Shown: piece after piece, positions 1-11,781 of the stretch
How positions within the stretch are numbered: position 1 is the first letter of the stretch
How the letters are laid out: every line of letters begins with the position of its first letter
Assembly (NCBI RefSeq): GCF_018873765.1
Contig: NC_057925.1
Coordinates: 62,861,970-62,925,969 of the forward strand
Length of the DNA stretch: 64,000 nt
Reading direction: 5' to 3'
From: Telopea speciosissima
Lineage: Eukaryota > Streptophyta > Magnoliopsida > Proteales > Proteaceae
Translations under genes and position numbers: made by a program
Notes under the pieces: generated by a model
Databases searched by the model: none
Told to the model about the DNA's origin: nothing
What the model saw: only the letters and a program-made list of their open reading frames with translations

Positions 1-902
1 CTTTTTAGTGTAGGAGTCTATTTTTGAGTCTTTTATATAAGGTTGTAAGGGAGGCAAGCATTGGACATGAATGTTGATTAATGAAAAGCTTTTTGCTGCT
101 CTTCTCTTCTTCTCCATTGAAGATTTTTGTCTTGTGTTTGATCAAGGCTGAATGAATCGGTGTTTGATCCGATTGACACCTTGTGATGGGAAGCCTGGTA
201 TCTTTTGGTTCTTCGTTACATCTCCATTGTCATTCTACTGTCAAGCAATTTGATATTAAGGCTTCTTCTCCAACAAGTAAGTCTGAGCCTCAAAACCCTA
301 ACCATTCTCTTCCTCTCTTCTTGACAACCTCCATCAAGCCCAGCCAAAACCAGCCGTAGGAATTATCCCAAACTTTGGTCAAGTACTCTACTACCCCATT
401 GGGGAACTCGATCCAAACTTTGGCTGATTCTGCCCAGCCACTCTCCTTGAATCCTATTTTGCCCTTCTAAACCCTAACCATAGTTTTACCCTATTTCTCC
501 AAAAAAACCTTGCTGCTGATTCTGTCCCCACCCTTTTGGTTTGCTGAAATCATGCAAATCAATATCTATTATCAACCCTAGCACCATTACCCTAATTCCC
601 ATAAAATCCCCATCCCTAGTCTAATATATTTGAGTTCCCATTTTTTCTCTTGATTTCCTCATATGATTTAGTTCCCATTGTTCTCTTGGTTTCCTCGTAT
701 GATTTAGTTCCCATTGTTTTCTTGGTTCCCTCATATGATTTCTTGTTTATTGGGGGTGTTTTCTATTTGATCCTTACTGGGATTAGACCTATCCTGGTTC
801 TAGTCTTACGTTAATCCTCATCATCTGACTCGATCTGGAAAACGTTGCCAAGCTCTATCTGGGTAGTGTTGTTCTCCATACCCATTCGTATATGCTACAT
901 CA
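1..902 (+). mobile_element. Partial LTR of a Ty3/gypsy family, cut by the window start
   Basis: The first 110 bases match the reverse complement of the solo LTR at 6562-7768 (around 7260-7380), including the shared stretch that reads 'ctatttttgagtctt' and the 'gtaagggaggc' segment. The sequence then runs through pyrimidine-rich, non-coding DNA to 'gctacatca' at about 894-902, which is the reverse complement of the family's usual LTR start (TGATGTAG). The copy therefore lies in the opposite orientation to the other LTRs of this family in the window. There is no coding potential. The right boundary is inferred from the terminal motif only, and no target duplication can be checked because the left end is outside the window. 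Confidence 0.45.
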
Positions 903-1446
903 TCAGCCTCATATTATAGTGCATATACACCAAGTCAGCCAGACGTTGAGAACCTAATCGGTTGTGCCTCTTTGAGTGGATTAGTGAAAATGTAATCCAG
1001 TTTCACTCACAAACAAAGGCGGAACATGTCTGGGGTAGGACCTTGATTGGTATCTTTAAATTTCTGCCGAACCCCAATACAATATCTGCCATTCAGCTGC
1101 ATTACGACAAGAATACATGTTATTTGCATTTCACAAATTTAAATACATATGTAAGTAAGAGAATATATAACGTAATTGTTTACCAACATCACCACCATTT
1201 CGGATAGCCTCTGTGGCAGGGGTTCCAAAACTCCCTGTTTCATCCCTGAAACTTTTAATCCATACTCTAATGTAAGACTGGAATACCAGTCCCAAAAACC
1301 CATAAAAATTCAAATAAAGAATAGAGCCAGAATTTGAAACTTCGGTTTATGATCAAACCAGCCAAGTGATGGTCACCACATGTGGATCGAGTGTAGGGCA
1401 CAGTAGGGGTAGACTTATCTCCAAAATTGGTTCAGGTCTGATGGCT
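903..1446. other. Unassigned intergenic or intronic DNA
   Basis: I see no gene, RNA or recognisable repeat here. The short open frames have no protein-family character. Confidence 0.5.
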
Positions 1447-2459
1447 TGATGTAGAGATATCAAAGAATCACCAAAATAGAAGGTTTGGAGAAACCTTCCA
1501 AAACAGGGCTGTTCTGGACTTCCAGCAGTAACCGAGTGTCAAGCTTGGTGAATGAAGTCTGTTCTGCAATTTTTGGCCAATTCTGATGGTTAGAATTGAG
1601 GATGGGAAGATGAGAATAAAAATAGAAAGTATGGGATTAAGGGAAGATTCAGGCAGTGGAATGGGGTGGCAGTGAGGATTGAGTGGGGGTAATGGAAGGG
1701 GGAAACTGAGTTTCAAATCCCAGCAGGTGTTGGTGATGATTAAAGGTGATATGGATTAGAAGGTTGCAGTCAGATGAGTTGCAGGGTTGCAGAAACAGCT
1801 CCAGCTGATGGTCTTCTCAGTAGCAGCAATCACAAAGGTGACTCCAACCTTGATGAGGATCTCCAGCAGCAGCAGCAGCAACAGCAATCGAATGACTTTC
1901 TGGGCAAAAGAATAATCACACAGCAGACCTGGCTCGATGGAGAAGAAGAAGAATGGAAGAGAGGGTGGAGGGTGGGGGGTGGGGTAGGGGGAATGGCTCT
2001 CTCAGCCTGGGCCTCTCACCCACAGCTATCTCAGCTGCTGCAGCAAAGGAGAAACTCCCATACTTGATGGCTAATTTGGCCAGAATATTTTTTTCTCTAA
2101 AATTCTGATCTTTCATTAAGATGTGATGCCTTTTAATAGCTTAGGCAAGCTTACAATAGAATAGAAACTTTCCAAAAATAAGAACTAATCTAAAGTAGAA
2201 ACTACTAAATAGTAACTACTAAGTGCACCAATCCCAGCTGACTGGTCAAATGAGGATTCTCTCAAAATCACGTGGCATCTTTCTCTCAAAATTGTGGAGC
2301 ATCTTTGACTGATCAAGGGGGATATCACAATCGTGGGATATAATGCATCCTTGCTTGGCTGGCTCGAGTTGGTCCTGCTAGGCTGACTTGAGCTGGTCCA
2401 TCTCTGGCCCCAAAAGGGGCCTGGTCTTTTGTCTCTTCCTCTGGCCAGAATCTACATCA
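1447..2459 (-). mobile_element. Solo-LTR-like element, about 1.0 kb
   Basis: The segment opens with TGATGTAG and closes with CTACATCA, which are perfect inverted termini and match the family signature of the gypsy LTRs at 51759-52815 and 56032-57087. Its interior has the same kind of content: a CAG-rich microsatellite at about 1866-1887, an A-rich block and no long frame. The 5-bp flanks (tggct and tactc) do not match, so either the boundaries are slightly off or the duplication has decayed or been lost by recombination. The polyglutamine-containing open frame inside is just the CAG repeat. Confidence 0.5.
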
Positions 2460-2504
2460 TACTCATTTGGAAAATTGTATATGTTAGGAATCCATTTGGA
2501 CTAA

Positions 2505-3860
2505 TTACTTATTATAATCATAAAGAACTACACAATTAACCTCATTGTTACGAACGGCCTGTTGGTTTTTATTTGGCTCCAACTTTGCAACCAATGTCTT
2601 TACTGCTTCTATGTGGTCCGGATTCATCCCAAGTCTGTGGCTATATTGATACTTGGGGTTTAGGTAGTATGTTGAAAATTGACCTATAGATATTGTCAAT
2701 GTATTACATATTGTATAAATAATAAAACATTATATGAATTAGACACATAAATAGAATACTCACCAACCTTATGTAATGGATGCATAAACAGAAGCTCCCG
2801 GCAGTTTTTGATTATCTTTAAGGACCGACTGCCAAATTGTGGCATGGCATGGTGGGCTTGAAAGCAGAGTCCACCATCTTTTGGACCGAGTCAACTGGGC
2901 CTAACACAATCACCACCTTACTCAACTAGACATAAAACACCTCAGATATAATGGCTGACTGTGCTGCCCTACCGTCGGGGGAACTCAACTCCCTCTACCC
3001 AAACAATTCTTCAGATGCAAAAATAGCTCTAAGTCCAGCCTTCTTCGTCTCAAAGCTCTTTTATGCAATGTAGTTTGTGTTAAATCTGGTGATTCCGGGC
3101 CTAATCAAGTCCTCACCACACTTCCCTTGAGAAGGTTCAGTGCAAACACATGGTTGTAGACGAAGGTGCTCACATGTCTGGCTCTCTCAGCAACACTCTG
3201 CACCAAATTTACCTTCCCCATGTCCTTCAACATCAAGTCAATGCAATGGACTGCACAAGGGGTTCAGACAAGCCAATATTTACTGTTATGCATCAACTTC
3301 TGACCGACCTTCTTGAAGTTGCTTCCGTTGTCCGTCACAATTTGGATAACATTTTCCACTCCCATATCACCAACCACCTCCTTTAATAACTTATAAATGC
3401 ATTTTGCATCATTTTTCTCCTTGGATGCATCCATAGATTTGTGGAATACTGTCCTCCCGTCACAGTAAACCATAAAGATGACGATGGACTTTCTTGTAGA
3501 CCTAGGCCAACCATCACACATAATCGTCCTGGAGCTCTTTTTTCTATTGAGGCAAATACATATTTATCACCTCATATGCTGTGGGCCCCTTGACCCTTAG
3601 GCCAGCCTCAACAATTGCATCTAACATCGTCTAGTAATAGGTCTCCGTAGTGACGTTTGTTGGGATGTTTTGGAATAACATCATCGTTTATGCATAATCA
3701 ATTGAATGTACTTGTCTCGTCGTACTTTGCTCTACTAGCAATCTCCACAGGTACCATGTGTTATGCAACCACATTTGAGGCATTCCTAGCCAAATGTTGT
3801 TTCAATCTTATGGCCCCCACTTGACATAATCCTCTTGTGACAATAGTTACATTTTGTTTT
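2505..3860 (-). pseudogene. Decayed hAT-family transposase (BED zinc finger, DUF659, C-terminal part)
   Basis: Three pieces of one minus-strand transposase are visible in the expected order. At about 3789-3851 a BED-type zinc finger shows CNYCHKR and, after a frameshift, RLKQHLA. At 3264-3521 lies a DUF659 domain with MCDGW, VDASKEK-like spacing, GVENVIQIVTDNGSN and KKVGQKL. At 2505-2699 is the C-terminal segment with YYLNPKYQYS, a motif typical of hAT transposases just before the dimerisation region. Stops and frameshifts separate the pieces, and the dimerisation region itself is not recognisable. hAT transposases cut and paste DNA and leave 8-bp target duplications. This copy is dead, but a stretch just downstream of the BED finger matches MITEs elsewhere in the window (see findings). 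Confidence 0.8.
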
Positions 3861-4146
3861 TCTTTTCTTACCATCAATGGGAGTACCATTCAACCATGCT
3901 ATATTTCCCCTGCCTCCTCCCCTCACCTTCCGTGTCTGCCATTATCTCACCTCCTTAGTGTTGCATAAAGAAAAAGAAGCCATTATTAATTGAGAAACAT
4001 AAAGCTAAGACAACTAAAACAACTATGCAAGCACTTATTATTTTTCCCCTATCCCTTATATTTTTTCATAATAAAAAATAATTGTCAGAATTTTCTTTCA
4101 ATAAAATATTGGCCTAATACAATAAAACCAAATATGGTACGACATT

Positions 4147-5110
4147 TTTTTTTGGTGAATAAATAAATCTAATACCAAACCCCAGACGGGGGCGGAGGGA
4201 AAAAAATGGGGGGGGGGGGAATACAAGGGGGGGTGACAAAGGAAACAAGCCTCAAGCTACCTAAGAAGAGGTAGGAGGCTGCAAGAGAGAAATATCAAGA
4301 CTCCAGGATACGACAATATGCCTGTTCCTTGGGGTATCTAAAATGGACCTATGAGGGATAAAGTTGAGCTTGGAGGACACGTCGAAAGAGATGGCTTTCC
4401 AAATCAAATCATAAGATCTAGAGTTGGAGGTCCATCTCCTAAGATTCCGCTCCATCCAAATGTGATAATTTGCAAAATTGAAAACAAGCTCACCAACAGT
4501 GTCACAGATGGTATTACCAGAGAATGTCATGTCAAGCCGGAGCCATTCTCTATCAAAGGTCAGAGGTCTCCTGCACCGGGGCCAAATGGTAGTGAGGGCT
4601 TTCTTGCAGATGGAGGAGGACAAAGGGCAGTCAAAGAAGAGGTGGGCTATATCTTTGTCACCAACCAGTAGAAAACACAGGAAGGGGGGACAGGGATGTG
4701 TCTATGGATAAGGAAGGCTTGGGTTGGGAGGCATAGGCTAAGGGTTCTCCAGGTTGTAAAGCTATGGTGAGGGATATGGCCTTTGAACCAGACTAACTTA
4801 TGCCAGGGGACAAAGGGACCAGGGTTCTTGACAAAATTTTAGGCCGATCTAGAGCTAAAGAGGCCGTTGGGGGAGGGAAGCCAAATGACCTTATCTGCAT
4901 GAGACGAGGGGGAAGAAAGAAGGGGGGGAAGGGATGGCCAGATCTGGGATAGGATGGTGGAATGGAGGGAAGGAGGGGGGGACCAAGAGCCTTGAGAGAT
5001 GATGGAGGAGAGGGGGGTAGATTTGGGGATGCCCGAAGAATAAATCTGCCTAGGGCTAAAGACATTGTAAAGAACCCCATTATAAGCCTCATATGTGCTT
5101 CCAAACACGT
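4147..5110 (-). mobile_element. 5'-truncated LINE (L1-type) 3' end with reverse-transcriptase zinc-binding domain
   Basis: Read on the minus strand from about 5108 downward, several frames join into the C-terminal part of a plant L1-type ORF2. It shows SPNGLFSSRSA, then a region ending DIAHLFFDCPLSSSICKKAL (the zf-RVT domain, with the usual HLFxxCP motif), and NYHIWMERNLRRW, the conserved xxxIWxERNxRxF motif that follows it. Frameshifts and stops separate the pieces. The 3' end is marked by a T run at about 4147-4156, which is a poly(A) tail on the element's strand. The reverse transcriptase and endonuclease are missing, as is usual for truncated LINE copies. A run of 12 G lies at about 4207-4218. 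Confidence 0.75.
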
Positions 5111-6380
5111 TGAAATCAGCAACATTATTTTTCTAAACAAAACAAAATATTTTTACTTATTTTTTCCTATTTATGATTTTTAAAATAATTTTCATAATAA
5201 AAAAATTAATTATTCACCGGCAAAAAATAATTTCCGATATCGTGCAGCCATAGATCAGGCAATGGTGATTAACATACATATAATTGGGCCCCTTCCAGTT
5301 TATATTAACCCTAATTCTTTCACATTTTTTGTTGTAGGAAAATCAATTTTTTTTACCAGAAAAAAATTTCGACACCGTGAGGTCGTAGATCAATCATTGG
5401 TGTCTGACATATAAAAAATCCACTCCCTTAAAACAATTATTTGTCATTATTTTTTTCAAAAAATAATTTTTGGGAAAAGGTAGTTTACCTGAAGTTGTTG
5501 GATGTAGCCAAATCTTCCTCAATAAGCAGCAAGTGATCTCTTTGGAGTGATGTGGCAAGCCCTAACAGTGTTTGGAAGAGTGATGCGGCAAATATCCAAG
5601 TTTCAAAGTCTATGGTGCTTCTCCAGGTCGAAACTAGCGAAACCAACGAGTCTCTATTGCGGTTTCGACTTAAACTCATGAAATGGGGTATATTTATACC
5701 CTTGTATCATTTCGGCGAAACAGTACAAATAGTACTGAATGTCGAAATTTTGGTACCAAATAATGTAACTTTCTAGTTGGGTATATGGTTTCTTCTCGAG
5801 CCATTCGAAATTAGTGAATTTTACGAAATTTTGGCGAAATTTTGCTGAGTTTTTGAACCATGATCTAAAATCTGGGGGCTTGTCTGTGTGCACACTTTTG
5901 ATGTTGTTCCTCCCGAGGTTTATTACTGAAGTACCTTGAAATAATATATTTCTTATAATGCAAATGCTTGTGACATCATAAAAGAAGGGATAGATGGGGG
6001 TACTACTTTTTAGCATGTATAAATCTTGGGCACCCACTATGCCAGGACGGATATTTTTAACCTTTAATTTCTCTAGATTTAAAGTCAATCTAGTTTAATT
6101 ATCAATGCCCCTGGATCAGATAGTCCTGAAGGTGAAAGTAGATGGAAGAATTATGCAATTTTTTGTGAAAATGTAGAAAAGTGGCAATAATATCTGTAAA
6201 TGTGGGAAGAATTGGAAACTTTATGGGGAAGAAGAGATGAAAATATGGGATTATGTTTCAGTGGAAAATAAGCATTCAAATTTAGAGCAGACTGACTAGC
6301 ACAACAGGCCTTGCTAAATATTACTGGAAGAATATCTTTTGTTCTTTGAGTAAATGTTACATATCAGTTTTAATGAGTAT

Positions 6381-6385
<5 letters not shown>
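5111..6385. other. Non-coding DNA with MITE-like repeats
   Basis: No gene is recognisable. About 5226-5285 and 5362-5412 are imperfect direct repeats (both read roughly 'atagatca..caatggtg'). About 5600-5870 is rich in 'cgaaattt' and 'ggcgaaat' words in both orientations and ends near 'tttttgaaccatgatc', which is typical of fast-evolving palindromic plant MITEs. I could not place its ends or a target duplication. Confidence 0.4.

Positions 6386-6414
<29 letters not shown>
6386..6414. repeat. (AT)n microsatellite
   Basis: An uninterrupted AT dinucleotide run of about 29 bases. Confidence 0.95.
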
Positions 6415-6417
<3 letters not shown>

Positions 6418-6561
6418 ATTGTTTTAGATAATAAAGGAGTCTAGAGTGGAATGTTTCTTTTGTTTTGTCGACTTGTCATGTTTGTAGGGGTACTGGGATA
6501 ATTGTTAGTGGGTGGTCAGTGGTTGGTCCTACTATTTCTGTTTTTGAGTGTTATATTCTTG

Positions 6562-7768
6562 TAATGTAGTCCTAGATAGGTAGGAGACCTACTAGGAGCC
6601 AGATGACAGGATCAACAGCAAAAGGGGTTGCTGGTTCGAATGGACAGCACTAGGTTTTAGGTTAATTCTAGGGTTTAGGATGGGAATTTGGGAATGGGTC
6701 TTATATAGGTTTAATATGCAGGTCTAGGGGGTTATTATGAGATAAAAATAATTGGATTTGGTTAAGTTTGAAAATCTGCAGAATTAGGGTTAGGATTTCG
6801 GGTTTTAGGTTTAAGGATCTAGGCTGAAAACTAGGGTTTAGATGGTCAGATGGGACTCAAATTGGGATCGAGTGTAGGAGGGAGAGGGAGGGATGTTTGC
6901 TGGAAGTTTGGCACAGATCTGATGGTTGGAAGGTGAATGCTTGGGGATCAAGCTAAAATTCGAAGGAATAGTTGCAGGTTTAATGGAGGGGATGGAAGGC
7001 TGGCTGTAGTGATCTGATTGGGTCGATGGGAAAGGATGGATTTGGTTAGAGGATGAAGAGGGGAAGGATATATGCAGGAAACTAAAATTACTTATTGGTT
7101 TGATCTCCTTCAAAGGCAGCAGCAGCAGCAGCAGCTTGAAGAAGCTTGATTGAAGAAGGAGAAGAACCTCCCGGTACTGGACAGACGCAAGGAGTCGTGA
7201 GAGTCCACTCACCCTAGCACCTTGAGATCCACAAGGCAACACTCACACAAGGGAGCAATAGCAGCAACAAAGGCAGCAATCATAAAGCTGAGTTTTTATT
7301 AATCAAAATTCGTATCCAATGCTGGCCTCCCTTACAAACTTATATAGAAGACTCAAAAATAGACTTAGACAGTAAAAAGGAAAGGCCTAACCCTATCCCT
7401 AACCTATTAGGTAACTCACTGACTAGGAAACTAAAATACTAAAGGAAATAGACTCAAAACATGGCTGGACTTATAGAGTCCTAATCCAACCTAATTTACA
7501 TCACATGACCACTTAACCAAGTCACGTGATCACTTAAATTGAACCAATTGGATGCAACCAATTTGAACCGGTTCAATTAAAAAACATAAAAATAAACTAA
7601 GTATTGGGCTAATCCCGTATGCAACCTATATACCCCTAGTTTAGGCTTATTAAAGTGGCCTATTACATAGAAAACCCTTGGGATCAAAGGCCCAACATAT
7701 ATATATATATTCCAACCCTAGACTTATTCCTAATAAAAGAAGCCCAGTTTGGTGATAATTCTGCATCA
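6562..7768 (-). mobile_element. Solo LTR of the gypsy family, with 5-bp target duplication TCTTG
   Basis: The segment is flanked by TCTTG at 6557-6561 and again at 7769-7773. It begins TAATGTAGTCC (the family's TGATGTAG with one change) and ends CTGCATCA. Inside it shares long stretches with the gypsy LTRs at 51759 and 56032, for example the 'gcaaggagtcgt..gagtccac..caccttgag.tccacaagg' block around 7190-7232, and with the remnant at 45790-46151. No internal region remains, so it is a solo LTR produced by LTR-LTR recombination. It sits in Copia sequence, because Copia pol lies immediately to its right. Confidence 0.85.
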
Positions 7769-7773
7769 TCTTG

Positions 7774-10133
7774 TGGGTAGACGTTAGAGTTTGTTAGTGG
7801 GTTCCTATTTTGTTGGAGTTGTAAGTGGAGTGGTTTATTTCCATTGGCATTGTAAACGGAAATAAACCACTCCACTACCAAACTGTTTATTTGTAACAGG
7901 ATTAAAACAACCGTACCCTTTTAGTGTCCTAGAGTAGCAAAAAATAATATACTTAACGGAGAGAGGAAACAACTTATCAATGTTAGGGTGTAGGATATCA
8001 ACAAAACAAACACAACCAAAGATTCATGGTGGCAAATCAAACAAGGAGATATAAGGATATAAAATAGAAAAAAGAATTTTGTTGTTTAAAACAGATAAGG
8101 GCATACGATTAATAAAATAACAGGCAGTAAGAACAGTATCACACCAAAAACATTTGGAGACATGCATATGAATAATAATAGATCGGACTACCCCTAACAA
8201 GTGTCTATTCTTCCGTTCGGCCACCCCATTTTGTTATGGAGTGTACGAACAACTAGTTTGATGAATTATACAATGAGATAAAGAAAAAATTGGAGATCTC
8301 AGTTTGAGTATATTCAAGGGCATTATCAGAACAAAATATTTTAATAGAATTATCAAACTGAGTTTTATTTCTTGACAAAAGTTTTGAAACACAATAAGAA
8401 ATTGAGACCGTTCTTTTAACAAGTAAACCCAAGTAAACGGGAGTAATCATCCACAAAACTGACAAAGTAAGAAAACCCTAATCTAATATGAACTCGACAA
8501 GGATCCCGAATGTTAGAATGGACTAAAGAAAACAAAGATGAACTTTTGGGTGCATTCGAGCAGGGAAAGCTGCACAATGATGTTTTCTAAGTTCGCAGGC
8601 TTTACATTCAAGACAAGGAACTAATTGCAACTAGGAACCATTAACTGGAGTTTTGATAGTGATGGGTAACCAAGACGAAGATGCCACTATAGGGGAGACA
8701 GTACGGTAGTAGTGGTAGCAACAATAGAAGGTCCAGTGCCATCCAAGTAATACAATCCATTTCGCTCGAGCCCTCCACCAATCGTCTTCTTTGTCTGAAG
8801 GTCCTGAAAGATATAGTAAGAAGGATAGAAAGTAACTGAACAATTGAGAGATTTAGTAAGTTGACTAACAAATAAAAGACTTAAAAGGTAATTTGGGAAC
8901 TTGAAGAACGAGTGAAAAAGTCATGGAATAAGTCGGAGAGACGATACCATGACCAATCACCTAAGTAGAGGATCCATCGGCGAGGATAACTGGGGAGGAG
9001 TTTTGAACTTGAGTCATAGAAGAAAACAAATTTGACTTGCCAGTCATATGACATGATGCACCAGAATCAATAATCCATGGGGTAGAGGAGATATGGAATG
9101 TAGAGTTACCTGTATGAGCTAGGGTAGCTGTAGAGGTGGAGCCAGATGCAGTGTCAAGTTGTTGGAGACATTTGAGGAATTGGTTATAATCATGTCGAAA
9201 CATGGTAGAGGAGGCTCCAGATGTAGAATTGTTAGTTATGCCATTAGTAGTCTTCTCGGTAGAAGTATCAGTCATGGCTGTATTAACCAACTCATTTACC
9301 CACTCAGGTTTTCCATGTTTGGCCCAACATGTATCAATGGTATGATTTATCCTGCTGCAGTGAGTACACTGGCGAAAAGATTTATCTATGGTTTGGCTAC
9401 CTGTACCACGGCCACTAGCTCCACAACCTTGGCCTTTGGATTGACCACGACCACATCCTTGTCCAACATTGGCAACAAAGGCTAAATTGTCCTTGGGAGT
9501 AGTATCAATTTTGGAGGGATTAGCCAGACGATTCATGCGAGAAAAGACTTCATTAAGAGAAGGAACCTTCTCCCTATGAGAAGATGACTCTTCACAGATT
9601 GGAAGTCAGGATGTTGTCCAGCTAGAAATTTTGCAACATGAAATTCGGCTCTTTGTTGCTTCAACTGCTTCAGATTGGTAATCAAGGGCTGATGTATCTG
9701 GAGTTCTTCAACCATTTCTTTGTAACTCCCAAAGTATTCATTCAAGGACTTAACTCCCTATTTGAAGTTGAAAAGTTTCTCATAGAGATCATACATACGG
9801 GAGATATTCTTCTGCAGAGAGAAGCTTTCATGCAAATCTTCCTAGACATCTTTAGTAAGAGTATGAAACATCACATTGGATGCAATAGCAGGTTCAACGC
9901 TGTTCCATAACCATATTTCTCATGCAGACCATCCACTCATCATATACTATGGGTGTGGTAGGATCTTTCGGATCAGGAGTAGGAGGATAATCGGTAATAT
10001 ACTTCAGTTTTCCTTTGGCATGTATGTATGCCTGCACTGCCTGGGCCCATAAGAGATAGTTGGAAACTCCGGAGAGTTTAATGGTAGTAATCCTGACATG
10101 GACATTGTCTGTGGGTGGTTTAGGATCAGCCAT
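7774..10133 (-). pseudogene. Copia gag-pol remnant (gag, protease, integrase part)
   Basis: Minus-strand pieces follow Copia order. Gag starts at 10133 with MADPKPPTDN and an SGVSNYLLWAQ motif. Further gag lies at 9533-9745. The piece at 8961-9536 has a zinc knuckle CTHCSRINHTIDTC and the protease motif WIIDSGASCHMTG. The pre-integrase part is at 8631-8871. The integrase pieces at 8024-8465 contain MAERKNRHLLG and FINRMPLSVL, and degraded integrase C-terminal sequence continues to about 7870. Stops and frameshifts interrupt every piece, so no protein is expected. Reverse transcriptase and RNase H are absent; the element is cut by the solo LTR at 6562-7768 and nothing recognisable continues beyond it. 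Confidence 0.85.
7825..7875. repeat. Perfect 18-bp inverted repeat with 15-nt loop
   Basis: The arm GTGGAGTGGTTTATTTCC (7825-7842) is followed, after 15 bases, by its exact reverse complement (7858-7875). It lies in the decayed Copia integrase-to-RT linker, where no conserved hairpin is known to me. Confidence 0.9.
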
Positions 10134-10790
10134 TTGAGCAACTGATCAAAAACACAATAAGATAGTAGCAGGAGAAGTTGAATCACAACTGGCAGAGATA
10201 GAACACTCAAGTAAAACCAGATTTAGGGTGATTTTAATTTCAGAAACGCAACAGGTCAGAATGACCTAAAAGTAGGATTGAACAAGGTAATGAGGAAGGG
10301 GAATAAAACCCCAAATCTCACAACAATCTACTGAACCAATTGTGAGTAATTGCAAATTGAAAAGAACTGAAAACTTACCCTAAAACAGGGTATCACATGT
10401 AGTGAGAAGTAACAGTAATTGGATGAGTTCAAAGAGTCTGATCAGCCTCAAACTTCAATCGAGTTGGCCTTGAAGTATGGGCAATTCACCTTCAAAATCT
10501 GAGAAAGAACCATTGGTTGGATCAAAAGTAATTTAAGTTAATAATAGAAGTAGAAATCAGCCTTCCAGGATGAGCCACAACCTAGATTCTGCAAATTTCT
10601 TGTCTGCACTCAATCTTCATTCCGTGGAGATTATAGCTTAGGAAATAAGGACCCTAGTTTATCATCAGTATTATCAACTAGGGCCTAATCTGAAACAGTA
10701 TGCAGCTTAGGGTGCTGCAACCCTTAACAGGAACCTTGTGAGACTTTCAAACCAGAACCGTGAGTGTATATAACCAAATAACCAAGATTA

Positions 10791-10803
10791 TGCTCTGATT
10801 CCA
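10791..10803 (-). other. Copia primer-binding site (initiator tRNA-Met type)
   Basis: The minus strand reads TGGAATCAGAGCA directly next to the LTR end. It is one mismatch from the TGGTATCAGAGC sequence complementary to the 3' end of plant initiator tRNA-Met, the usual Copia primer. Confidence 0.75.
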
Positions 10804-11080
10804 TGTAACAGCAACTGAATTGTAGAACCAGAGAATCGAGGAAGAGAGAAGAGATGGGAGAGAAAGGGCAACTGCTTAGGGAACATAAGTCAAAAAAAAA
10901 GAAAAAAAGAAGGCTCTATTTATAATTAAGAGATTACAATAATAGGCTCCTATTTGTAACAGGAATCAGAAATAGAACAAGTCAATAGCCCAAAGACTAA
11001 CCCTAACTACTCCTAATCATATTAGGAACCTAAACATCAACCCATGATAGTGGGAAGACTCCCCTTATCATGTTACAACA
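10804..11080 (-). mobile_element. 5' LTR of the broken Copia element
   Basis: The 277 bp segment abuts the primer-binding site and has inverted ends TGTAACAG (left) and TTACAACA (right). On the element's strand it starts TGTTGTAACATGATAAGG, a common Copia LTR opening. The partner 3' LTR is missing from the window, so the target duplication (one side would be TAATG, 11081-11085) cannot be confirmed. Confidence 0.75.
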
Positions 11081-11781
11081 TAATGTACCCCACGGTACAT
11101 ATAATTAACAAGGTCGTCCTACATCTTTATCAACTGCTATTGGACTAGTCCAATTGTATGAAGCTTGAAATTTGGAAAGGGCTACAGGGAGAAGGTCACT
11201 ATCTTAGCTAATGGACATAAAAGTCATTTTTTTGGTAACCAATATAAAAGTAATCTCATAGATTACTGTAAATTCATGCATCATAGATCCGACTAATATT
11301 TTAAACTTTTAATGTTATTTTTCAGCAACAAAATCCAACGTTTTGTCTCTAGACAGAATACTGTGATTTATCCATCATCCTTATGACCCCAGAAAGAGTA
11401 TTTAGAAGGCTAAATACTCCCCTGAAACATTTTTGTAGTCTGGTTGAAAGTTTTTGCTATTTCTTGATTTCTTTGGGAATGCATTATGTTTCAAGTCCAT
11501 TGAAATTCTTGGGCAGCAATCCTAAGTGAAAAAATGGGTTACTTTATCATCGAAGAAACCTCTTGATTCCAGTCTTATATAACTTTTTTTAACATATCAG
11601 CGGGCAGTTATAATAATCTTTCAAAATAAAACTGTTTTTCCCCTTTGTTTGTATTTACATATTAGTTTTATATATTTGTTTTGAACTATATACAAAAGAA
11701 TATTTCAAGTGGTTGTAATATATGTGGTGGTTTTTCATTTTTAATTATTTGCATACTACATTTTGTTGATTTTCTCCACAG
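11081..11781 (+). other. Probable ING2 intron sequence
   Basis: AT-rich DNA between the Copia LTR and the first recognisable ING2 exon. It ends in a good acceptor (ttttctccacag, to 11781). No exon encoding the N-terminal ING domain is recognisable here or further left. Confidence 0.55.

Noticed and set aside
1774..2067. Open frame with a polyglutamine run
   Set aside because: The glutamines come from a CAG microsatellite inside an LTR; there is no other protein character.
4351..4711. Plus-strand open frames over the LINE remnant
   Set aside because: They are shadows of the minus-strand zinc-binding domain.
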